From assembly GCA_016191985.1 (NCBI GenBank), contig JACPVB010000130.1:1-46181 (forward strand): a stretch of DNA of 46,181 nucleotides, written 5' to 3'. This DNA comes from Chloroflexota bacterium. GTDB lineage: Bacteria; Chloroflexota; Anaerolineae; Anaerolineales; Villigracilaceae. Under the pieces are notes generated by a model that worked only from the letters and a program-made list of their open reading frames with translations, did not search any database and was not told where the DNA came from. The translations under genes were made by a program, and so were the position numbers. This document shows positions 15,291 to 24,423 of the stretch, in pieces; the stretch's first letter is position 1, and the number at the start of each line of letters is the position of its first letter.

Positions 15291-17459
15291 TTATTTAACT
15301 TCAAACACCGCAGTGACAGGCCTGGGCGCGCCCAATTCCTGACCGCGTTTGGAGGGGGAACAACCGCCGACTTCAAGACGGAATTCGCCAGGTTCGAGAG
15401 TCAGTTTGCCTTCGTCGTTGAAGAAGGACATCATTTCAGGGGTGATGGTGAATTTCAAAATGCGGCTCTCGCCTGCCTTGAGCACGACTCGCTCAAAGCC
15501 GATGAGATGATGGAGCGGGACAACCGTCGAGGCGTGGATATCTGTCAGGTAGAACTGGGCAACTTCGGCTGAGGCTTCGACGCGGCTCAGCCCAGGGTCC
15601 GAGGCGCCGCTGTTGGTCAGAGTCAGGCTCACGTTAAGAGAATCTCCAAGAGCAGGATTCGTCTTATCGAGTTGTAAATCCGAGTATTCAAAACGGCTGT
15701 AGCTCAGCCCAAAGCCAAAGGGATAGAGCGGCTCTTCGGTCATGTAGCGATAGGTGCGGCCATTCATGCTGTAATCGTCGAAGGCGGGCAGTTGATCGAG
15801 CGATTTGGGGAAGGTAAGCGGAAGTTTGCCCGCCGGGGAAACATCACCGAAGAGAACATCCGCAACCGCGCGGCCGCCCTCCATGCCTGGATACCAAACA
15901 AAGAGAATCGCATCCACCATATCCTCGACTTCACCCAGCGCAATCGGGCTGCCGCCTGTAAGCACAAGTACGATCTTCACACCATGGATGGAAAGCTCCT
16001 TGATGTAATCAATTTGACTCTGCGGAAGTGAGATGCTTTCACGATCGCCGTTTTGCGGAGAGAGCAATGACTCGCCCTCCTCGCCTTCGAGGAAGGAAGA
16101 AAGCCCCGCGCACACGATGGCAAAGTCGGCGGTCTGCGCCATGGTCGGTGCCCAGGTATGTTTGATTTCGCGCGGATGTTTCAACATCGCACCCGATGTA
16201 TATTCCATGCCCATGCCTTCGGGAATGCGGCCCGCAAGCCCTTCGAGCAAGGTGATCATTTGATTGTTGAAGCCGTAATAGTTGCCGAGCAGCACTTCCA
16301 TGCTGGCGGCGGTGGGGCCGGTGACGTAAATCTTTTTCGTGGAAGGTTTGATGGGCAGGATATTGTTTTTATTTTTGAGTAAAACAACCGATTCGGTTGC
16401 GGTGCGATACGCAAGTTGACGATGTTCTTCGCAAGCCACGACATCGGTGGAGATGGATGTGAACGGCACATCCTCCTCGGGGTCGAACATGCCCAATTTG
16501 AAACGCGTGCCGAGCGTGCGTTCCAGGGAGCGATCCACATCGGCTTCGGTGATGAGGCCGCGATTAATAGCTTCAGGAATTTCATTGAAGACGTGGTCAC
16601 AGCCGAGGTCGCAGCCATGCTGCAAGGCCAATGCCGCCGATTCAGCCGCATCGTTCGTAACCTTGTGGTTGAGATGAAAATCTGACAGCGCCATACAATC
16701 TGACACAACGTGCCCGTCGAAACCCCACTCGCCGCGCAAAATATCGTCCAGCAGAAGTTTGCTGGCACAGCAGACTTCGTCGAGCGTGCGGTTGTACGCG
16801 CCCATCACGGACTCAACCTTTGCTTCCATGACCAACTTTTTGAAGGCGGGCAGATAGGTATCGTAGAGTTCGCGTTTGGTCACAATGGCATTGAAAGTGT
16901 GACGGTCCTTCTCTGGCCCCGAATGGACGGCATAATGTTTGGCGCAGGCGGCGGCTTTGAGATATTTGGGATGATCGCCCTGCAAGCCTTTCACATAAGC
17001 GGATGCCATCTCGCCGGTAAAGAATGGGTCTTCGCCCCAGGTTTCCTGTCCACGCCCCCAGCGCGGGTCGCGGAAGATGTTCACGTTTGGCGACCAGAAG
17101 GTCAATCCCTGATAGAGATCGGTGTAGCCGTTGCGTCGCAACGCGGCATGATATTTGGCACGTCCCTCATCGCTGATGGCGGTTGCCACTTTGAAAATCA
17201 GTTCCTTATCCCAGGTGGCCGCCATCGCAATGGCCTGTGGGAAGACGGTGGCGCGTCCGTTGCGGGCAACGCCGTGCAATGCCTCGCTCCAATAGTTGTA
17301 GGCGGGAATATTCAGGCGCGGAATGCCATGCGCGGGGTGATTCATCAACCCCACTTTTTCCTCGAGGGTCATGCGGCTGATCAAATCTCTTGCCCGTTCG
17401 GCAAAAGACAGCGATGGATCAAGATATAAAAGTTTTTCCGAAGGTACAGCCTTGCTCAT
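15291..17459 (-). CDS. GH3 beta-xylosidase/beta-glucosidase, cytosolic
   Basis: The 722-residue family 3 glycoside hydrolase has no signal peptide. Domain 1 carries MTLEEKVGLM, RWGRGQETWGEDPFFTGEMA, AACAKHYAVHSGPEKDRH and the nucleophile Asp254 in HVVSDCMAL. The C-terminal part has the alpha/beta sandwich (VVLLKNKNNILPI, GGSPIALGEVEDMVDAILFV) and a fibronectin III-like end (YPFGFGLSYSRFEYS...LEPGEFRLEVGG). The NIFRDPRWGRGQET and YNYWSEALHGVARNG segments resemble the beta-xylosidase branch, which fits xylA, xylB and xylose uptake downstream. The ATG at 17459 has AAGGAG eight bases before it. It probably cleaves imported xylo-oligosaccharides. Exact specificity is uncertain. Confidence 0.9.
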   Translation of the reverse strand: MSKAVPSEKLLYLDPSLSFAERARDLISRMTLEEKVGLMNHPAHGIPRLNIPAYNYWSEALHGVARNGRATVFPQAIAMAATWDKELIFKVATAISDEGRAKYHAALRRNGYTDLYQGLTFWSPNVNIFRDPRWGRGQETWGEDPFFTGEMASAYVKGLQGDHPKYLKAAACAKHYAVHSGPEKDRHTFNAIVTKRELYDTYLPAFKKLVMEAKVESVMGAYNRTLDEVCCASKLLLDDILRGEWGFDGHVVSDCMALSDFHLNHKVTNDAAESAALALQHGCDLGCDHVFNEIPEAINRGLITEADVDRSLERTLGTRFKLGMFDPEEDVPFTSISTDVVACEEHRQLAYRTATESVVLLKNKNNILPIKPSTKKIYVTGPTAASMEVLLGNYYGFNNQMITLLEGLAGRIPEGMGMEYTSGAMLKHPREIKHTWAPTMAQTADFAIVCAGLSSFLEGEEGESLLSPQNGDRESISLPQSQIDYIKELSIHGVKIVLVLTGGSPIALGEVEDMVDAILFVWYPGMEGGRAVADVLFGDVSPAGKLPLTFPKSLDQLPAFDDYSMNGRTYRYMTEEPLYPFGFGLSYSRFEYSDLQLDKTNPALGDSLNVSLTLTNSGASDPGLSRVEASAEVAQFYLTDIHASTVVPLHHLIGFERVVLKAGESRILKFTITPEMMSFFNDEGKLTLEPGEFRLEVGGCSPSKRGQELGAPRPVTAVFEVK

Positions 17460-17508
17460 TCAATGCTCCTTGTAACCGTATTGCTCACTCACCTTACGCG
17501 ATTTCATT

Positions 17509-17606
17509 GTAGGGGCGACCCGTCTATATTTTTGTAAACGCTTGGTACAGGGCGACCCTTTCTTGCAAAATTGGTTATTGGTTAAGCCCTGACGGGCCGC
17601 CCCTAC
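17509..17606. repeat. Palindromic dispersed element (GTAGGGGCG type)
   Basis: GTAGGGGCGACCC at 17509 is mirrored by GGGCCGCCCCTAC (17594-17606), with a second inner GGGCGACCC word. It fills most of the 183-nt gap between the GH1 and GH3 genes. No gene is seen. A TGTAAACG word near 17533 resembles half of a LacI-type site but has no proper partner. Confidence 0.6.
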
Positions 17607-17642
17607 TACGGCGCGGACGCCGCAGGGAACGCTTTACGGACT

Positions 17643-18995
17643 CTATTCCACGTCCGCGTTGTTCACCTGGATCGCTTTGCTGTACCACTTGGCGCTGGAT
17701 TTGAGCGTGCGCTTCTGTGTTTCAAAATCCACGCGCACGATGCCGAAGCGTTTGGAGTAGCCGAAGCCCCATTCAAAGTTATCCAACAGGGACCAGACGA
17801 AGTATCCATTGACCGGCACACCGATGGAAATGGCTTCGTTTACCATTTTTAAATGTTCCTTGATGTAAGACAGGCGGGCGGGGTCGTCCACTTCTCCATC
17901 TGAATTCACCTCATCAGGGAAGGCCGCGCCGTTCTCAGTAATGAAAATGGACTGGAAACCGTAATCAAAATGCAGGCGTCCGAGAAGATTGTAGAGTCCT
18001 TTCGGATACACTTCCCAATCCATCTCGGTGATTGCGCCTTCACGGAACACCGTCTGAGGTTGATTTTGTTCTTCAGGGGTTATTTCCGAACGCGCGATAT
18101 TGCGGGTGTAATAGTTGACTCCCAGAAAGTCTATGGGCGCGAGGATCGTGTCCATATCGCCGGGTTGGACAAAGTCCATGGAGTTGCCAAAAGAGTTGAC
18201 AATGTCCTGAGGATAACCGCGCCCAGTCAACGGGTCGAGAAAGAAGCGGTTGATATAGCCATCCACCCAGGTGGCGGCTTTTTTATCCACAACACTGGGA
18301 GAAGCCGGCACTTGCGGAGTCAAATTCAAGGTGATGCCGACATTCGCATCTTTGACATTATCCCGAATGACGGGCACGCTGCGTCCGTGTGAAAGCAAGA
18401 GATGATGAGAAGCTGCCACGGCTTTATCCAGATCCATGTGACCGGGCGCGTGGCGTCCATCCCGATACCCAACAAAGGCGCTGACCCACGGCTCGTTTAA
18501 CGTGATCCAATTTTTAACGCGGTCTCCCAATGCGCGGGTGATGATGTCGGTATATTCGACGAAGGCATCCACCACCAAGCGGGAAGGCCACCCGCCTTCA
18601 TCTTCAAGCGCCTGCGGCAGGTCCCAGTGATACAAGGTCACATACGGAACGATGTCCGCTTCGAGCAGGCCATCGACAAGCTGGTTGTAAAAATCAATGC
18701 CTGCCTCGCTGATCTTGCCGCGTCCCTGCGGCAAAACGCGCGGCCATGCAACGGAAAAGCGATAGGCCGCGATACCAAGGCTCTTCATCAGTTTGATGTC
18801 GTCGCGCCAGAGATGATAATGGTCACAGGCTGTGTCGCCGGTATCACCGTTCAGCACTTTGCCCGGCGTGTGGCTGAAACGATCCCAGATGCTTTCGCCC
18901 CGGCCGTCTTCGTTCCACGCGCCTTCAATTTGATAGGATGCGGTCGCCACACCCCAGACGAAATCTTTTGGAAAAATAGATTTATTGTTGTTCAC
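17643..18995 (-). CDS. bglA: GH1 beta-glucosidase
   Basis: I chose the GTG at 18995 (AGGAA seven bases upstream), giving 450 residues, the usual GH1 length; the frame also permits a TTG-type start at 19028. The acid/base Glu168 in ITLNEPWVS and nucleophile Glu354 in FITENGAAF then fall almost exactly at the classic family positions. Other signatures are FVWGVATASYQIEGAW, YRFSVAWPRVLPQG, YHWDLPQALEDEGGW and WSLLDNFEWGFGYSKRFG. There is no export signal, so it works on imported cello-oligosaccharides or similar beta-glucosides. It lies in the same run of - strand hydrolase genes, between two GH3 genes. Confidence 0.93.
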   Translation of the reverse strand: MNNNKSIFPKDFVWGVATASYQIEGAWNEDGRGESIWDRFSHTPGKVLNGDTGDTACDHYHLWRDDIKLMKSLGIAAYRFSVAWPRVLPQGRGKISEAGIDFYNQLVDGLLEADIVPYVTLYHWDLPQALEDEGGWPSRLVVDAFVEYTDIITRALGDRVKNWITLNEPWVSAFVGYRDGRHAPGHMDLDKAVAASHHLLLSHGRSVPVIRDNVKDANVGITLNLTPQVPASPSVVDKKAATWVDGYINRFFLDPLTGRGYPQDIVNSFGNSMDFVQPGDMDTILAPIDFLGVNYYTRNIARSEITPEEQNQPQTVFREGAITEMDWEVYPKGLYNLLGRLHFDYGFQSIFITENGAAFPDEVNSDGEVDDPARLSYIKEHLKMVNEAISIGVPVNGYFVWSLLDNFEWGFGYSKRFGIVRVDFETQKRTLKSSAKWYSKAIQVNNADVE

Positions 18996-19064
18996 TATAA
19001 AATTCCTGAGTTGGATTTTTTTGTGCACAAAGAGCGTTGAAAACTCAACTTTCGATATGGGTCT

Positions 19065-19124
19065 GTAGGGACACAGCGAAACGGTTTATGGTCAAAATTA
19101 TGAATCACCTCGCTGTGCCCCTAC
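19065..19124. repeat. Short palindromic dispersed element
   Basis: GTAGGGACACAGCGA (19065-19079) pairs with TCGCTGTGCCCCTAC (19110-19124) with one mismatch. It lies between the GH1 and GH3 genes and shares the GTAGGG...CCCTAC ends with the element at 17509-17606. Confidence 0.65.
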
Positions 19125-19137
19125 TTCTCGAACCTTT

Positions 19138-21039
19138 CTACGGACAGTCCAACCATTCCATGGGTGGACCATCCGCCGCGCCGAAAGCATAGCCATACGG
19201 AAACAAGGGGGCGGCGCAATCGGCCAGGTTGGCTGTATTATTTTTGTTGATGGGCAATTGTTCGTCCGTGCGAGGCCAGGTGTAAGGGAGTTTGCCGGTA
19301 AAAGGATAATCACCAAAAAGCACATCAGCGACACCGTCGCCTTCTGTGCCGGGCAGCCAGGCGGCCACCCATGCATCCGCGAGCGGAAATTGTTCAGTGA
19401 TGACCAGCGGGCGGCCAGAGAGAACGACAACGATCAATTTCTCACTATGGGCGCGCAGGTTCGTCAACGCCTGTATCTCCGTTTGCGAGAGGGATAGTTC
19501 CTTCGCGTCACCCACGCCCTCGGCATAGGGCCATTCACTGACAACCACAATCCCCACATCCGCTTTGCCATCGAATTCACCGCTGCGAGAATATTCCACT
19601 TTCGTATTCGGTGAAACAGCCGACTGAATACCTTGCAGGATGGTCGTTCCGGGTTGGATATCCCCGGCTTTGCCCTGCCATTCGATGGTCCAGCCGCCGC
19701 ATTGCAGACCCATGTCATCGGCTCCCTGCCCGGCAACATAGATGAAGGATGTATCCTTTGCAATGGGCAGGGCGGAGTTGTCATTTTTGAGCAGCACCAG
19801 TGACTCGCGCACTGCCTGGCGCGCCAACTCACGATGTGCATCGGAGCCGACCGTTTCGAGCAGGGTCGGGTCGGAATAAGGATGGTCGAACAGACCCAAT
19901 TCAAATTTGACGGTCAGGATGCGGCGCACAGCATCATCAATCCGCTCCATAGCAATATCACCGTTTTCGACGGCTTCTTCCATGGTATTGATGAAACGGA
20001 TGTAGTCGTACGGGACCATGTTCATGTCTACGCCTGCATTGATGCCTGTGACAATGGAGGTATAGTAATCGCTGTTGATCTGATCCATGCCGCCCCAATC
20101 GGATACAACGAATCCTTTGAAATCAAGTTCGCCTTTCAACACGTCCGTGATCCAATATTCCTGGGCGTGCATCTTGGTGCCGTTCCAACTGCTAAAGGAA
20201 ATCATCACGCTTTTTGCGCCACTCTCCACAGCGGATTGATAAGGTGGGAGAAATAAATCTCGGATGGACGCCTCGTCCAGGCGCATGTCGCCCTGGTCAA
20301 GGATATAAGGTCTGAAGATATTCTGTGTAGATGTGCCAAAGATCGTGCCTCCGTCGCCAAGAAAATGCTTGGGTGTGGCAAGCAGGTATAAGTCCTGGCC
20401 TGAAGCGGGTGCGTATCCCTCTGGCATGGATTGCAATCCCTGCAAATATGCGCTCCCTAATTCGCGCACGAGGTCGGTATCTTCGCTAAACGATTCATAC
20501 GTGCGTCCCCAGCGGATATCTTGCGGGACGGCCACCACTGGGGCGAAATTCCATTGCACGCCCGTCGCCAGCATTTCCTGCGCAGTGGCCTGCCCGATTT
20601 GGTAAACAAGGTCTGCATTCCGCGTCGCGCCCAACCCGATGGCCTGCGGAAAGACCGTCGCGCCATATAAATTTCCGTGGCCGTGAATCGCATCCGCGCC
20701 GTAAATGATGGGGATCGCCAAACGGGTCGCCAGCGCCTCGCGTTGAAAGCCGTTCACCATCTCGGCCCAATTCTCAGCAGTGTTGGTGGCCGGGCTGCCG
20801 CCCCCGCCACTCAAGATGGAGCCAATGAAATAACGGGTGATGTCGCCCGCGCGGATGCTGTTCTTTTCAACCTGAGTCATTTGGCCGATCTTTTCTTCCA
20901 ACGTCATCTGCCCAAGCAGCGCTTCGACGCGCGCTGCGACTGATTCCAATTTGCCAATTGGAGAAGGCGGCGGAGAATCCGCCCGACCACAGGCGGAGAG
21001 CAAGACAAGCAGGAGAAAAAGGATAAAGACGCGTTTCAT
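19138..21039 (-). CDS. GH3 beta-glucosidase, surface lipoprotein
   Basis: The 633-residue protein opens with a lipoprotein signal (lipobox LLSAC, Cys about residue 17) and a short Pro-rich spacer. It should act outside the cell, trimming oligosaccharides before uptake. The GH3 barrel carries MTLEEKIGQMTQVEK, IPIIYGADAIHGHG, DIRWGRTYESFSEDTDLV, PKHFLGDG and the nucleophile Asp314 in FVVSDWGGMDQ. The sandwich domain has LVLLKNDNSALPI and VVLSGRPLVI and ends at YPYGYAFG, with no fibronectin III domain. This is the ExoP/BglX-like exo-beta-glucanase branch. Its ATG overlaps the GH94 stop as ATGA, so translation is coupled and the external GH3 is made together with the internal phosphorylase. Confidence 0.92.
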   Translation of the reverse strand: MKRVFILFLLLVLLSACGRADSPPPSPIGKLESVAARVEALLGQMTLEEKIGQMTQVEKNSIRAGDITRYFIGSILSGGGGSPATNTAENWAEMVNGFQREALATRLAIPIIYGADAIHGHGNLYGATVFPQAIGLGATRNADLVYQIGQATAQEMLATGVQWNFAPVVAVPQDIRWGRTYESFSEDTDLVRELGSAYLQGLQSMPEGYAPASGQDLYLLATPKHFLGDGGTIFGTSTQNIFRPYILDQGDMRLDEASIRDLFLPPYQSAVESGAKSVMISFSSWNGTKMHAQEYWITDVLKGELDFKGFVVSDWGGMDQINSDYYTSIVTGINAGVDMNMVPYDYIRFINTMEEAVENGDIAMERIDDAVRRILTVKFELGLFDHPYSDPTLLETVGSDAHRELARQAVRESLVLLKNDNSALPIAKDTSFIYVAGQGADDMGLQCGGWTIEWQGKAGDIQPGTTILQGIQSAVSPNTKVEYSRSGEFDGKADVGIVVVSEWPYAEGVGDAKELSLSQTEIQALTNLRAHSEKLIVVVLSGRPLVITEQFPLADAWVAAWLPGTEGDGVADVLFGDYPFTGKLPYTWPRTDEQLPINKNNTANLADCAAPLFPYGYAFGAADGPPMEWLDCP

Positions 21040-23516
21040 TCCAAAACGACATGGACGGTGACTTCCCGTATACCGGCTTCAGGGAGCGGAATAATATTTC
21101 CCGCAATGGGACGATGATCTATTTCGAGATGGACATTGTTATCGGGGCCGCGCCGTTCCACTTGAATCTCGTATCGGACTCCCCGGTAACTGCGCACTGC
21201 ACTGAATCCACTCCACGCGGACGGAATGACCGGCGCAACCTGCAAACCTTCATACGTCGGGCGGATTCCCAAAATCCATTGTGTGATGGCGACATAATTC
21301 CACGCGGCGGTTCCCGTCAACCATGAGTTTTTTGCTTCGCCGTGCGTGGGCGCATCCCTGCCCGCGATCATCTGGGCATAGACATACGGCTCGCATTTAT
21401 GCAATTCGCCGATCTCTTCCCGCTTCGATGGATTGATGCGAAGATAATAATCATGCGCCTTGTCTCCGCGCCCGGTCATCGCCTCCGCGATCATGATCCA
21501 CGGGTTGGTATGGCAAAAAATCCCCGCATTTTCCTTGTAACCAGGCGGGTAGGATGAAATCTCACCGAGATGCAAATAATATTGGCTGAACGCAGGCTGC
21601 TGCAAAATGATTCCATGCGGCGTGGCGAGATGCTTTTCCACCGAGTCCAGTGCCTGAACGGCACGGCCATCTTCCATACCCAGCCCTGCCATTACACACA
21701 TGCCCTGCGGCTCGATGAAGATTTTTCCTTCGTCATTTTCCTGCGACCCAAGCACATCCCCAAAATCATCGTACGCGCGGCGAAACCACTCCCCGTCCCA
21801 GCCGTGTTGCCAGATGATTGATTCCATATTCGTGGCGGCTTCGGTGTAAAAAGTTGAAGGGTGAAGGTTGAAGGTTGAACGTTCAACCTGTAACTTGTAA
21901 TTTTCAACCAGCCCTGCCATTTCCTTCGCGGCCAGCACAAACAACCCCGCAATAAAAACGCTCTCGGCAACCTTTCCTTCTTTGTTCGTGGTGGTTTGAA
22001 AAGATTGTCCCGGCGTATCCGAAAAACAATTCAAGTTCAGGCAGTCGTTCCAGTCTGCGCGGCCAATGAGCGGCAGACCATGTGGGCCGAGTCTATCGAG
22101 CGTGTATTGAATGGAACGATGTAAATGTCCGTAAAGCGTCTCTTCGGTGCCGGGTTGATTATCGTACGGCACGGCTTCTTCCAAAATTCCCCAATCGCCT
22201 GTCTCTTTGAGATAGGCCGCCACAGCCAGCACCAGCCAAAGCGGGTCATCGTTGAAATTGGAACCGACATCATTATTTCCGCGCTTGGTCAACGGCTGGT
22301 ATTGATGATAGGCCCCGCCGTTTGGCAATTGAGTCGCGGCCAAATCCAAAATCCGCTGGCGCGCCCGGTCCGGAATCATGTGCGTGAACCCAAGCAAATC
22401 CTGATTCGAATCGCGGAAGCCCATCCCGCGCCCAATGCCCGATTCAAAATATGAAGCCGAACGCGACATGTTAAACGTAATCATCACCTGATACGCGTTC
22501 CAGATATTCACCATGCGGTTCGTGTGCTCGTCGGGGGTGGTCACTTCAAACTTGCCCAGCAACCCATCCCAATATTTTTTCAACGCCTGAAACGCATCTT
22601 CCGCAACTTCAGGTTGAAGATATTTTTTTATGATTGGCAGAACCGTACCCTTGTTGATCGTTTGCGAATTCGGCGGGTCGAATTTTTCGTCAACGGGATT
22701 TTCGTGATAACCCAAAATGAAGATAATTTTTTTTCGCTCCCCCGCTTCCAAATGGATTTTGACATGCTGCGCGCCAATCGGCTGCCAGCCATGCGCCTCT
22801 GAGTCTGACGTTTGGCCTGCTTCAACAACCCAGGGAGAATCCCAGCCGCGATAGGGTCCCAGGAATGCTTCACGCTGAGTGTCGAATCCAGTCAATGGCT
22901 CGGAGCAGGCAAAGTAAGCGAAGTGATCCCGTCGCTCGCGATATTCAGTCTTGTGATAAATAACATCGTCAACGACTTCAACCTGCCCAATCGAATAATT
23001 GCGTTGGAAGTTGGAAGCGTCGTCCATTGCATCCCACAGGTTGAACTCCACTGCGGAAAATACGGATAGATTTGCAGGCGTATCGCGGCGGTTGGTGAGA
23101 GTCAACTCCCAGATTTCGAGAGTTTGCCCAAGCGGGACGAAATAACGAGTGGAAGATTCAATTCCATTTTTTTGGGAGGTGATGACTGTGTATCCCATGC
23201 CGTGACGGCACTCATACGAATCCAACAGCGTACGAGTCGGCTGCCAGGTTGGCGACCAGGTCCGGGGTCCGGAAAGATGCGGGTCTTCATCGCGCAGGTA
23301 GATGTACCGCCCACCAGAATCCAAAGGAGCATTGTTGTAGCGATAACGGGTTAATCGCCTCAGGCGCGCATCCTGATAAAAGGAATATCCGCCTGCGGTG
23401 TTGGAGATGATGCCAAAATATCCCTCGGAACCTAAATAGTTGATCCAGGGCAGTGGAGTATCGGGTCGTTCAATGACATACTCACGGTGTTCGTCGTCAA
23501 AATAACCATAACGCAT
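21036..23516 (-). CDS. GH94 cellobiose phosphorylase-like enzyme
   Basis: The 826-residue protein shows the whole GH94 layout: an N-terminal beta-sandwich (MRYGYFDDEHREYVIERPDTP, GGYSFYQDARLRRLTRYRYN), a helical linker, an (alpha/alpha)6 catalytic barrel and a C-terminal jelly roll. The general acid Asp491 in GRADWNDCLNLN matches Asp490 of Cellvibrio gilvus cellobiose phosphorylase, and MGFRDSNQDLLGF and WLTGTAAWNYVAITQ are family signatures. It would split cellobiose with phosphate into glucose 1-phosphate and glucose, saving ATP. No signal peptide. Cellodextrin or other disaccharide specificity cannot be excluded. It starts 22 nt after the permease stop and overlaps the GH3 gene by 4 nt. 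Confidence 0.92.
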   Translation of the reverse strand: MRYGYFDDEHREYVIERPDTPLPWINYLGSEGYFGIISNTAGGYSFYQDARLRRLTRYRYNNAPLDSGGRYIYLRDEDPHLSGPRTWSPTWQPTRTLLDSYECRHGMGYTVITSQKNGIESSTRYFVPLGQTLEIWELTLTNRRDTPANLSVFSAVEFNLWDAMDDASNFQRNYSIGQVEVVDDVIYHKTEYRERRDHFAYFACSEPLTGFDTQREAFLGPYRGWDSPWVVEAGQTSDSEAHGWQPIGAQHVKIHLEAGERKKIIFILGYHENPVDEKFDPPNSQTINKGTVLPIIKKYLQPEVAEDAFQALKKYWDGLLGKFEVTTPDEHTNRMVNIWNAYQVMITFNMSRSASYFESGIGRGMGFRDSNQDLLGFTHMIPDRARQRILDLAATQLPNGGAYHQYQPLTKRGNNDVGSNFNDDPLWLVLAVAAYLKETGDWGILEEAVPYDNQPGTEETLYGHLHRSIQYTLDRLGPHGLPLIGRADWNDCLNLNCFSDTPGQSFQTTTNKEGKVAESVFIAGLFVLAAKEMAGLVENYKLQVERSTFNLHPSTFYTEAATNMESIIWQHGWDGEWFRRAYDDFGDVLGSQENDEGKIFIEPQGMCVMAGLGMEDGRAVQALDSVEKHLATPHGIILQQPAFSQYYLHLGEISSYPPGYKENAGIFCHTNPWIMIAEAMTGRGDKAHDYYLRINPSKREEIGELHKCEPYVYAQMIAGRDAPTHGEAKNSWLTGTAAWNYVAITQWILGIRPTYEGLQVAPVIPSAWSGFSAVRSYRGVRYEIQVERRGPDNNVHLEIDHRPIAGNIIPLPEAGIREVTVHVVLE
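21853..21909. repeat. In-frame palindromic/tandem insert inside the GH94 gene
   Basis: GTTGAAGG-type words repeat in tandem and run into the 18-bp perfect palindrome AGGTTGAACGTTCAACCT (21872-21889). The stretch is translated in frame as about 19 low-complexity residues (around KLQVERSTFNLHPSTF) between the conserved FVLAAKEMAG and EAATNMESII blocks. It looks like a small repeat tolerated in a surface loop. Confidence 0.6.
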
Positions 23517-23538
23517 GATGCCTCAATATGCTCCGTTG

Positions 23539-24384
23539 TTATTCTTTGATGGCGCCCATGGCGATGCCGCTGACGATGTACCTGGAGAAGATCGCGTAAA
23601 TAATGATGATCGGCACGATGGTGAAGGCAAGCCCCAGATAGATGGCTCCGTATTCAGTGCGGTATACGTCGCCGCGCAAGGTTCCCACCAGCATGGGGAG
23701 CGTATATTTTTCGATGGACGATATCAGGATGAAGGCGTTGAAGAAGTTGTTCCAGGAAGCCACGAATGCAAAAATACCCATGGTGGCCGCCCCCGGGATT
23801 GCGAGAGGCATCATGATCTTGTGGAAGATGCTCAACTCACTTGCACCGTCGATGCGCGCGGCATCGATAAGGTCCTGAATCACCATGGACTCAAGGTATT
23901 GCTTGCCAAAGAATACAGCCCCGGCATTGGAAATGAGCGGCAGGATGAGGGAGGCATAATTGTCCGTCAACCCCAGGCGGGACATGTACTGATAAAAGCC
24001 AATGATCGAAAACTGCATCGGGATCATGACCAGTACAATGATAAAGTTTGAAAATAATCTTTTCCCCTTGAATTCGTAAACCACCAGGCCGTATGCGGTC
24101 AGCAGGGAAAAGTAAACCGTGACAACCGTTGAAGCGACAGCCACGAACATACTGTTCGAGAAGCCTCTTATCAAGTCGAGTCCCTTGCTGAGCAGGAGCT
24201 TGTAGTTATCGATGAGATGCGTGCTCGGCAAAATGCTGATGCCTTGTTGAATCTGTTCGGTGGAACGTGTCGCATTTATGATCAACAACCAGATGGGGAC
24301 AATGGTGATAACCAGCAGGATGACCAGAAATAAATATACGAACACGCGCATGACGTACGTATTGAATTTGTAATTATTGAACAT
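23539..24384 (-). CDS. Carbohydrate ABC transporter permease, MalG type
   Basis: The 281-residue membrane protein has six hydrophobic segments and the EAA loop DAARIDGASELSIFHKIMMPLAIPG (read as two adjoining motifs, the second ending in the conserved Gly) that docks the ATPase. The C-terminal ASWNNFFNAFILIS is typical of the CUT1 sugar family. The ATG at 24384 has GAGG upstream. It forms the channel together with the preceding permease and works with the binding protein two genes upstream. No ATPase gene is present in the locus, so a shared MsmK/UgpC-type ATPase encoded elsewhere is expected. Confidence 0.9.
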   Translation of the reverse strand: MFNNYKFNTYVMRVFVYLFLVILLVITIVPIWLLIINATRSTEQIQQGISILPSTHLIDNYKLLLSKGLDLIRGFSNSMFVAVASTVVTVYFSLLTAYGLVVYEFKGKRLFSNFIIVLVMIPMQFSIIGFYQYMSRLGLTDNYASLILPLISNAGAVFFGKQYLESMVIQDLIDAARIDGASELSIFHKIMMPLAIPGAATMGIFAFVASWNNFFNAFILISSIEKYTLPMLVGTLRGDVYRTEYGAIYLGLAFTIVPIIIIYAIFSRYIVSGIAMGAIKE

Positions 24385-24423
24385 ATCAGCCTCTCCGAAT
24401 TATCGGTTTAAGCATTTTCAGGT

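Noticed and set aside
17530..17550. TGTAAACGCTTGGTACA as a catabolite or LacI operator before the GH3 gene
   Set aside because: The two halves are not symmetric, and the word lies on the wrong side (downstream of the GH3 start, inside a dispersed element).
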